From Catonia carolina (lineage: Eukaryota > Arthropoda > Insecta > Hemiptera > Achilidae): 64,000 nt of DNA. The DNA is taken from contig JAQMRL010000005.1 in the NCBI GenBank assembly GCA_035578175.1, positions 54,789,722 to 54,853,721 of the forward strand, given 5' to 3'. Made by a program: the position numbers and the translations under genes. The notes under the pieces are model-generated. The model made no database searches and was not told the origin of the DNA. It was given only the letters and a program-made list of their open reading frames with translations. Shown here one piece after another: positions 56,445 to 64,000 of this stretch (within the stretch, counting starts at the first letter, position 1; every line of letters starts with the position of its first letter).

Positions 56445-57080
56445 CATGTAATGTTAGATGTACACCTCCCCTGTCTGCCTTCACAATCCCCAACTCTGCG
56501 CCATTCTTACCCAATTAAATCCAGCCACCAGTTTTAAATCATTTCTCCACCGTGTTTGTGGGACACCTCTATTCCTCTTTCCCAGCCACTACTGAGCCAT
56601 CTTATTCCAATAATCATCCATCCGACTCAATTTATGTCCGGCTCATCGCCATTCTAGTGATGCCACTGCCATTTCACGTCCGCTAATCCAGTCTTCTGCC
56701 AAATGAACTCATTTTTACTCAGTTTTTTAATTTAATATTTAGTATCAGTCTTTCCATCGATATTTCTGTTTTGGCTAGGCTTTCCATCATACCTTTTGTA
56801 ACGGACCATATTTGTGTAGCTTTTAAGAAGACAGGACGTACAAACTTATAAAAAATTGATATTCTTAGTCTTAATGAAATTTTTTTTGATTCTTCAGGAT
56901 TTTATTTTCCCTTCTTATAGTACACCACGCTAATTTTATTTGCCTCTCTATTTCAGCTTGACTTGTTTTTCCACATTTAATGACTTGCCCAAGATAGATG
57001 TATTCATCTTTATGCTGTATAATAGAGTCATTGACCATAATATCTCTATTTTCATTTTGATTTGCCATAATTTAACCCCC
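56445..57080 (-). pseudogene. LINE reverse transcriptase C-terminal relic
   Basis: The minus strand reads 'IMVNDSIIQHKDEYIYLGQV' and 'AEIERQIKLAWCTIRRENKI' (56871-57068), the YLG region. Shifted pieces 'MERLILNIKLKN' and a downstream tail follow. Frameshifted and dead. Confidence 0.75.
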
Positions 57081-57084
57081 AACA

Positions 57085-57702
57085 TTGCAAAATTATTTTA
57101 CTAGCTTAAAATTACAATCTTACAACTTAAACAGAAAAAATATCACAAATGACTTCAAAATGCAATATTATAAGACGATTTCTAAAGGATTCTCCAGGCA
57201 CCTCTTCCCAGCAGTTTTTCCTTTCAGACATCCACGCTGCAAGTAAATCCTAAATACATCCCTCTATTGATGTAGCTTTAAATAACCAAAAAAAAATAAA
57301 AGACTTTCTAAATAAAAAATATTCTTTACCTTTCAAGCAGAAAGGCAAATAAGATCTGCCAGAATGAAAGAATACTGGAGGAAAATCAAAAAAAAGAACC
57401 AGAAGAGAGTGCCCAGAAACTAACTCAAGTGATCCACTGCGATCTCAAAAAAAAAAAAAACATTAAAAAAATTTATCAACATTTTGCAAAGCATAATAAG
57501 ACAAAAGACAACGTTTATACCGTAATCGTGAGTTAGAATCTGTTGTCCTGCATACAGGAATACAAAGTCTAAATTATTGTCTAATACAAAGATTTATAAA
57601 GATTTATAATACAAAGATTTATAAAGCATAACAATATCTTTGAAAATATAATATTAATATTTTAAAGAAACAAAAATTTTAATTAAATGTAATTTTTTCC
57701 AG
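57085..57702. other. Intron C-D, end
   Basis: Contains a short direct repeat, 'taatacaaagatttataaag' at about 57580 and 57607. Ends 'ttttttccag' before exon D. Confidence 0.6.
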
Positions 57703-57811
57703 GTATGTTAATTTCTTTACAATCTCAAGCGAGAATGTAACAGATGCATCAGAAAATGGACTTACTTACCATCCTAGCAGACTTATGGGAATTGAAGACA
57801 TCCTAAATTCT
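57703..57811 (+). CDS. GH18 chitinase-like protein, exon D (MxYD strand)
   Basis: Completes the split lysine and reads 'YVNFFTISSENVTD' and 'GLTYHPSRLMGIEDILNS'. The first part aligns with the barrel strand 'YVN.MTYD' that supplies a Tyr and an Asp to the chitinase active site; here MTYD is FTIS. The second part corresponds to the loop and helix leading to 'V..W...G.P..K'. 'NVT' is a possible N-glycosylation site. Ends in phase 0 before 'gtaaga'. Confidence 0.87.
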
Positions 57812-57984
57812 GTAAGAAACATTTTAAAATTACCTTTTTTGTTTAAATTGTTAGGAAAAACATTGTTTGAATATTAGAACAAAAAGTTTTATAATCTAAT
57901 TTTTTTCTTTTTATATTTTTCTCCAAAATAAAATGTTTGACATCATTATTAGAATATTTTTATAATATTTGTGTGTTTTTTTAG

Positions 57985-58143
57985 GATTCTTTGGTAGATC
58001 TGATTACTGGTTTAGGAGCACCTCATCCAAAGTTAATCTTATCCTTACCGGGTTATGCTCTACGCTTTACTCTCAGCAATCCAGAGAAAAATTTACCACT
58101 TTCACCTATTAAAAATATTCCTCAAAAGATATCTCAAGCAGAA
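57985..58143 (+). CDS. GH18 chitinase-like protein, exon E
   Basis: Follows a 173-bp intron, the only short one in the gene. It encodes 'DSLVDLITGLGAPHPKLILS' and 'LPGYALRFTLSNPEKN', a clear match to the chitinase strand 'K...GIP.YGR.F.L'. The remainder, 'LPLSPIKNIPQKISQAE', corresponds to the start of the alpha+beta insertion domain of GH18 proteins. It ends in phase 0 before 'gtaagt'. Structural motifs are kept here even though catalytic ones are lost, which suggests selection for the fold. Confidence 0.88.
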
Positions 58144-58239
58144 GTAAGTATAATCATAATAAAACAAACTTATATTATTTTTCATTACTTTTAGTTTTTG
58201 TTTTAAGTATATGCTAAAAATTACTCACAAAATTACTCT

Positions 58240-58565
58240 CAAAATTCATCAACAGAAAATCAACTCTACCATTAAAGTTTAAATTATTAACATATAAGGC
58301 CTATCAACGACCGATTTGGAATTACGGTATAGAAATTTTTGGGACGACAAAGAAAACTCAAATACAAAAAATTCAAACCCATCAGTCAAAAATACTTCGC
58401 ATGATAAAAAAAAGCCCCATATTACGTAACAAACCTAACATTGCATTCCGACTTAAAAATTTCTTTTCTATCAGAAAATGTTAAAATCAAATACTCAAAA
58501 TTTAACAGAAAGGTAACAGACCACATTAATCCCCTAATACAGAAATGTCAAGACAAAGCTTAACC
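58240..58565 (+). pseudogene. Jockey-like LINE C-terminal relic
   Basis: Reads 'LPLKFKLLTYKAYQRPIWNY', 'GIEIFGTTKKTQIQKIQTHQ' and 'SKILRMIKKSPILRNKP', the segment after the polymerase in Jockey-clade LINEs, then frameshifts. Confidence 0.75.
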
Positions 58566-58569
58566 CACT

Positions 58570-59475
58570 GTACCGTTATAAAATCTGTATGGTAACATAC
58601 AATTAAAAACAAAATTAAAACTTAAAAAAACCATACTGTTCCAAAGACATGACTTCGGTCGAATAATTGAAAGGAATGGAAAATTCACGCAATGCAGAAT
58701 AAAAATAAAAATAACATATTAATTTTAAAATACATAAATATTTTAATTACTTAAACAATGATAAGGACAAGATAGAAAAATATTAACAATTCAAACTTTA
58801 TAATATGATTATTCTATAAAAACCTGATGTAACATTGATATTCCCCGCAGCTCACAATACAAATTATTAACATACCGCCTTTAATTAACTTTAAAATAAA
58901 TAATAAAACAATAATGATTTAAAAATTGCTTCACATCACGCCAAACTATCAAACTATTAAGATTAACGATGAACTCTCTTTATTGAAATCAATGAACTCC
59001 ACTATTGAAATTAAATTAACGAACTCCTGAAAAATTACAATTGCCCTCTATATATAAACTCGGTACAACCCCCTCTAAGTATGACGTTGGACCAATGAGA
59101 ACGCTTCTTTTAAGTTTCAAAGGTCTCATTTTCCGTTAAAAATTATAAGACACGTGTAAGCAATTACTACATACAATACAAATTAATATTATGGTGTAGT
59201 GATTGCTTACTTAAACATCGACACATTAATTTTACTTTTAATGGGTTATTTAGACAAGTAACGAACTTCTCCCCACACAAACATTTACCAAATTTTTGCC
59301 GACACAAACATACATAAAAATGTATCACTATTATGTCGGGAATATTAATATACATTTATGAGCTAGCGGTTACATTTAATTGATTGTTCTCTTTATTTTT
59401 ATAACGATTACTTTTAACGGATGTTTAAATAAACTATTTCCTTTGTTAATATAAAAATACATTTATTTATCAGCA
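58570..59475. other. Intron E-F, no recognised feature
   Basis: AT-rich; nothing assigned. Confidence 0.45.
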
Positions 59476-59479
59476 ACAT

Positions 59480-60005
59480 AATTAATGACTAATTATGTGC
59501 GATACACCACCGACGCCTACAAAGAAAATGGAGTAGAGATCTACTGATCTAATAACAAAATATATAAATATAATGCTTAAAAGATGTCCATATTATTTTA
59601 CGGATTTCATAATAATTCTTTAACATTTCACTTTTGTAAAATTATAACTTATTATGTGTTGTTCCGATCTTTATTACTCATGTAACTTAAATATTTTTTG
59701 TTTCTTATTTCATTTTGTTTATCGTACAGTACTTATATTATTAGTTATTGTTGTTACTTTCTACATTACTTCTTATTCTAAGTACTTGGTATTCTATGTT
59801 ATTCTTGTTATGCGTATATTATTTGATTTTCCTGTGTTTGTTTTCTATTCTTTCTTAATTTCTTTTTACTGTTCAAGTTTTGAATTATCCACTGGGATGT
59901 ATTCTTTAAAAAAATTCTTTTCTGTTTATTTACCACGTCATTTGTTTATTCAAAATTTTGTTAAGCTTTTGGATGGTTGTACTGTATTGTATAGTTTCTA
60001 AATAA
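59480..60005 (+). pseudogene. Jockey-like LINE 3' end and UTR
   Basis: 'cgcctacaaagaaaatggag' with 'tagagatctactga' matches the end of Jockey coding sequence ('RR.QRKWSRDLL'). The UTR-like tract up to 60002 matches 24555-24755. Confidence 0.55.
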
Positions 60006-60009
60006 GGAA

Positions 60010-60545
60010 TCAAAGTTAAAAATAAAAAAACAAAATTGCTAAAAATATTCACTAATTTAGTATACTTCAACAAATTTCTCGATAAAATCTACAAAACAAA
60101 TAATATGAAGAAATTTTCTTTTTGACTTTATTTGTGCAAATATTTTCAACTGCTTGAACTGTTGTGTATAGAGACTACTCCTGGAGTCTCCAGAACGCAT
60201 AAAAAAAAAGAAAAAAAAGGAAGTTACAAGTGGTTGGCACTGTGCCTCAGGTCATGCCTTCACAAGTTGTTATTACAACCCAACATCTCAATAGTTTTGT
60301 ATTTGGATTGTGTGGTGAGTGTGAAAGTGAAAGAGTGTGTGAATTCAGGGCTCTACTAATTTTGAGTGGTAGTGAATTTAAATATTACTCTATTGTTTCA
60401 ATTGTCTCGATGTTAAAGTCTCTGTAAAATGTGTTATTCCTCATGTATGGAGGACAGGTTGTTATCGGTCATAAGACCTTGTTTTGAAAAGTGTGTATAT
60501 ATTTTTAATATTTGGAGTTTTGTAGACTGTATATCCAAAAAAATG
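60010..60545. other. Intron E-F, no recognised feature
   Basis: Two overlapping short frames at 60132-60427 show no motif. Confidence 0.45.
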
Positions 60546-60547
60546 TC

Positions 60548-60748
60548 AGTATCCCAGCTGCATTGGTGTAGTTTGTAACATGCTCGCCTCTCATCATGCA
60601 GTCGTGGGTTCGAATCCCACTCAGGCCGGGCATATTTTCATACGTTACAAAAAATCATTTCATCCTCCATTGTACACAGTTATACCTCAACGTCATAGCT
60701 AATGACCGTTGCAGTTGATGCGGCGTTAAATAAAGAAATAAAAAAATA
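60548..60748 (+). mobile_element. tRNA-derived SINE, family C (copy 4)
   Basis: Box A 'tggtgtagtttg' (60564) and box B 'gggttcgaatccc' (60606-60618) are spaced as in a tRNA. The body 'gggcatattttcatacgtta' ends 'gcggcgttaaataaa' with an A-rich tail. The most complete copy of the family. Confidence 0.87.
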
Positions 60749-60810
60749 AAAAATTCAGTAAATATTTGAAAAAAATTACATTAATTAATTGGTAGTAAAC
60801 TTCAAAGCGG

Positions 60811-60975
60811 CCACCTCCATAGCATAGTGGTAGCATGCTAGCCTACAATGCAAAGGTTTCAGTTTCGATTTCCAGCTCAGGTCTGGAAATTATTACTTAC
60901 CGAAACTCACCGTTCTAGTTTCCTAACCCACCGACTGTCGACGCAACTTATTAAATACTTACTAAATAAACTAAA
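60811..60975 (+). mobile_element. tRNA-derived SINE, family D (copy 6)
   Basis: The head 'ccacctccatagcatagtgg' with box A and a degenerate box B 'agtttcgatttcc', then 'ggtctggaaattattactta' and an AT-rich tail. Confidence 0.78.
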
Positions 60976-60979
60976 ATTT

Positions 60980-61505
60980 AAAAAATCTTCAAAAGTTTAG
61001 CTAAACCAATTTTAACATTTCAATTAACCACTCTTATAAAAATGATTCGACATTATTAGTTGAAATTTACTAAATTGTAAATAAAACTAATTTTACAGGG
61101 ATGATCATTATGGTATTTGTAAACAAATGGTCTGTTGTTTGTGTTACGGCAAATATATTAATCTTACTGGTTAAGTTATTTGTTTCTTGAAGTAATCACA
61201 GAAGTAATTCTCTGTATACAGAAGTAATTAAACTATATTTTCATCAATAGCAATCCAAAAAATGTGTTATGAGATTTCAGACTAATTGAATGTGAAATCA
61301 TTTGAGTCAACATTTTGACTTGTGACTGATTCATGAAGTTGGTAAACAATCAACAGATTTAAAATAATTTTGTAATAAAAATTGGATTTAATTTTCAAAA
61401 TTAAATATTTTGCAATTTATAATTTGTTAGTGTATTTTGTTATGTTTGTAAACAATGCATATTTAATGAAACACCAGCAAGTTAAATGCTTATTGCTTAC
61501 TGTAC
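60980..61505. other. Intron E-F, no recognised feature
   Basis: AT-rich; nothing assigned. Confidence 0.45.
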
Positions 61506-61507
61506 AC

Positions 61508-61600
61508 CAATTACCTTTTTTTTTTGGTTTAACGTCCGACTGTTCTCCAATTACACCAATTACATCTGATTGTTATGCAATTACACCAATTACATCAATA
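61508..61600 (-). mobile_element. SINE tail fragment with short repeats
   Basis: Poly-T followed by 'ggtttaacgtccgactg' is the complement of the 3' end of the SINE at 3505-3655. Next to it 'attacaccaattacatc' occurs twice. Confidence 0.5.
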
Positions 61601-61734
61601 AATTTGTTTCTTAAGTGATATTTTAATATCATCTGAACTTCAGCAGTCAGTCATCATAGAAAACATTCTTAAAGTAAAAAATAAAATATATTCATGTTAT
61701 AATTAATAAATAATAAATCAATTTTACATTTTAG

Positions 61735-61857
61735 CTTTGCACTTTGATGTCAGAAGGAAAATGGACGATGGAGAGAGATGAAGATTTAACTGCACCATAC
61801 GCTTTCAAAAATGACACATGGCTTGCTTTTGATGATCCAATAAGTACAGCTATTAAG
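61735..61857 (+). CDS. GH18 chitinase-like protein, exon F
   Basis: In phase 0 it reads 'LCTLMSEGKWTMERDEDLTA', 'PYAFKNDTWLAFDDPISTAI' and a final lysine. It aligns with the conserved GH18 stretch 'GW....D.....PY......W..YDD..S...K' late in the domain. The acceptor is 'cattttag' and the donor 'gtaaaa' is weaker than the others, but the break falls where the conserved block ends. One or more further exons should complete the last barrel strand ('GG.M.WS.D.DD'); none was recognised before 64000. Confidence 0.87.
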
Positions 61858-62985
61858 GTAAAAAACAATGAATTAATTTTTTTGTTTAAGATTTATATAG
61901 AAATCTATTTTTTTATGACTTGCAATTTCTGCTAATGCAGACATTATAAATAGAAATCAATTGACTACAGTTTAATTTAGAAGTTTGTTATCAACCTTCA
62001 CTAGAACTTTTCGGTACCAACTTTTCATCATGGGTACTTTTGTGAATTCAGTTTGGAAAATTTAACTAAAAAAATAAGTCAAAAGGAAATTTGGCTGCTG
62101 CTTTCATGGCAGACGAGAGCATAGGATTCACTTCAAAATCTTAACCATTTTAATCACAGCATTTAATGAATATTGGATGTAAATAATTTACGCCTAGCAT
62201 CCCAGGGTCCAATTCTTCAGATGTTTAATAGAAATGGGTCATGTACAGTAAACTAACTATACTATTTTTCAAGGCTGATGAGCTCTGAACGTATTCATTG
62301 CCCCCTACCAACTTTATAGCTAGCCAATGACTTGCCAGCAATGTTGCCAATAATTGCTCTTGTAGCTCTGTTAAATATTTCGTCAGCCATTTTTTTGGTC
62401 TTTCAATAACAATTATAACCTATAAACATACAACCAGCTGATTATATTATAAAGTATTGCATGTTAATGCACTCTATAATCAATGTGTCCAGTACGAGAT
62501 GCAAGACACGACTGAACTATTGTGGCCTTTATATGCATGCATGCAAAATGTTTGTCAGGTACAATCTGATAACGCTGGCAAATGTTCTGATTGATCTAAA
62601 CGCGTGGAACAGCAGAGCTCATCAACCATGAAAAGCAAATTAAGTAGGTATATTACATAAAAGTAAAAAGATAATTCCAAAAAAATATAAAAAACAATCA
62701 TCGAAATCTTGTTTATAGGTAGAAGGCAAAATGTTTTGAAAAAATGTTGCTTACATCTTGAAAAGGGTTTGAGTTTTTGGTATATACAAGTTAAAATATC
62801 CCTGGGATCGAAAGGGTTAAACAGTTTTTGTGGCATCTTGTATTTGAAAATAATAATTTTGTTTTTCCATTTGCCTAGACCCATTATTCCAGAACAAAGA
62901 TGTTACTTCAATAATTTACTACTTTTCTACAGAACATACTACAAATTGATTCCTGCAGAAATAGAGAAAGGAATACGTGTAGTAA
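61858..62985. other. Downstream intron, no exon recognised
   Basis: Searched for the terminal GH18 strand without success. Frames at 62555-62884 and 62709-62993 lack motifs. Confidence 0.5.
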
Positions 62986-62989
62986 AAGT

Positions 62990-63360
62990 GTAGTAAAAAG
63001 ATTAGCTTTTTATCGTCATCTAGTAAGGCTCCCTGAAGAAAGACTACCAAGAAACTGCTAACTTATCAACACAACAGAAGAATAAAGTTAAGAATAATTG
63101 GCTACGAGAGATAGAGGAAGACCTTGAGGAGCTAGGAATAACGGAAGAACAGAATTTGAATAGTTAGGAAAAAATTAATGTTAAAAACAAGAAAAAAATT
63201 TAAAATCAAAACTCCAACACAAAGAAAGTACACCATAACAGAGGATCAGAGATTCCAGAGATCTAAAAGAATGAAGAGTATTGGGCAAAGAAGAAAACTT
63301 CCCAGAAACAGTCTTCTAGATTTTCTCCAATGAGGGCCTAAAAAAAGTGTAAAAACCTAC
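62990..63360 (+). pseudogene. LINE C-terminal relic
   Basis: Reads 'VVKRLAFYRHLVRLPEERLP' and, in shifted frames, pieces like 'NNWLREIEEDLEELGITEEQ', the linker and tail of the family at 8410-8770. Confidence 0.6.
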
Positions 63361-63451
63361 ACATTAGTTAGCCTTTCATACTCTTATTACAAAAGACGAT
63401 TCTTCAGTCATAAAATTAAAACTTTACTATTAAGTTTTATATGAATTACTG

Positions 63452-63838
63452 CTGCCCATAACAGTCAGGTGGAGTATCAAATTATTTACACTCAATCTGT
63501 TCTTAGCAGGGCTGAAATAAATAGTTCTGTTTCTTATCACGTGGTCAGCCAATTAAATGACTGAATCATTTAAGAACAGAAGAGGTAGAGGTGTAAAAGA
63601 CACTAATCAGAGTTATCTCCTTTGAAAGTAATGAATTTCATCATACAGCTAGACCCTGTGGTGAATGAAGTGAAGGTGTCATTTGCAGAGTGAAAAATAT
63701 GTGCTTTTCAGAGGGTCTGGCATGCTGATAAGTGTACTTTTTCACTCAGTGAGGAAGGCAATTGTAAACCACCTCACTCCTCATTTTACTTAGTAAAACC
63801 TTTACAGGTTCAAACCAGCCTTTCGGCTGATGACCTAA
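63452..63838 (+). mobile_element. SINE-A (copy 10)
   Basis: Complete copy from 'gcccataacagtcaggtgga' to 'ctgatgacctaac'. 'tatgaattact' before it and 'catgaatgact' after it look like a slightly diverged target duplication. Confidence 0.85.
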
Positions 63839-64000
63839 CACATGAATGACTGAAGATACATCTTCTGTGAATTTTAATAATTTTTTTTTAAAAGTTTAGT
63901 TTCAATTATTGTGTACTCTGATGATGGTGGATCCCCCAAAACATGTCAATAGAAAGTAGGGTTGTATAAAAAAGGTAAAAAGTCAAGGGATGATGTTTGT

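Larger units (their letters stand above)
22879..61857 (+). other. GH18 chitinase-like gene, overall model (partial)
   Basis: Six exons join in frame: phase 1 into exon A, then phases 0, 2, 2, 0 and 0, all with GT-AG borders. They total 953 bases, about 317 residues. Introns are 24,514, 5,917, 3,831, 173 and 3,591 bp. Together they cover barrel strands from about beta-3 to the insertion domain of a family 18 glycosyl hydrolase. The protein's N-terminal signal region and the last strands and C-terminus are not in view; no further exon was recognised before 64000. Loss of the catalytic glutamate and other motifs makes it a chitinase-like pseudoenzyme, in the manner of imaginal disc growth factors, although it is not clearly one of those. 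The exact orthologue was not recognised. Confidence 0.85.

Noticed and set aside
59654..60001. 115-codon hydrophobic ORF
   Set aside because: It overlaps the Jockey-like 3' UTR tract that is shared with 24555-24755; the T-rich sequence gives apparent membrane segments by composition.
61382..61618. 78-codon plus-strand ORF with short repeats
   Set aside because: Its 3' half is a SINE tail fragment and the 'attacaccaattacatc' repeat.
1..64000. CRISPR array, operons or bacterial features
   Set aside because: No regularly spaced repeats with unique spacers and no ribosome-binding-site-linked genes; the content is eukaryotic.

Overview
This is an AT-rich eukaryotic window, almost certainly from an arthropod and probably a hemimetabolous insect with a large, repeat-laden genome. 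The reasons are multi-exon coding with GT-AG introns (one of 24.5 kb), RTE-like and Jockey-like LINE pieces, tRNA-headed SINEs, mariner and PIF/Harbinger remnants, and a repeat built like a DINE-1/Helentron element. No bacterial gene organisation, rRNA gene, intact tRNA gene or CRISPR array was seen. The species cannot be named from sequence alone.

Gene content: one host gene is supported. Six consecutive plus-strand exons (22879-23096, 47611-47729, 53647-53871, 57703-57811, 57985-58143, 61735-61857) join in frame with GT-AG borders and encode about 317 residues of a glycosyl hydrolase family 18 (chitinase-like) barrel. The 5' exons and the 3' end are not in view. The catalytic glutamate of the GH18 signature is glutamine, a second signature position is altered and the MxYD motif is lost, so this should be a pseudoenzyme. 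A roughly 80-residue acidic, Thr-rich insertion carrying a furin-like RNKR site splits the barrel.

Layout. 1-3172: a nearly complete RTE-like LINE whose single reading frame is broken by a perfect 236-bp tandem duplication. 3173-22878: decayed LINE 3' ends, tRNA-SINEs, a TA-flanked MITE nested in a LINE, a TIR element at 10226-11007, a 1.7-kb inverted-repeat block at 12943-14652, and a PIF/Harbinger derivative at 18695-19707. 22879-61857: the GH18 gene, its introns filled with the HINE-like family, a 395-bp SINE family (SINE-A) with 11-bp target duplications, a 1.3-kb long-TIR element at 42581-43900, two TTAA-flanked MITEs, and a mariner with two 3' ends. 61858-64000: a LINE relic and one more SINE-A copy.

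The window is mainly a record of nested transposition. The insertion order can be read directly in several places: a LINE inside SINE-A, an RTE deletion derivative inside SINE-A, and a MITE plus mariner inside an older repeat. All identifications come from reading motifs and comparing copies within the window; no database search was run.
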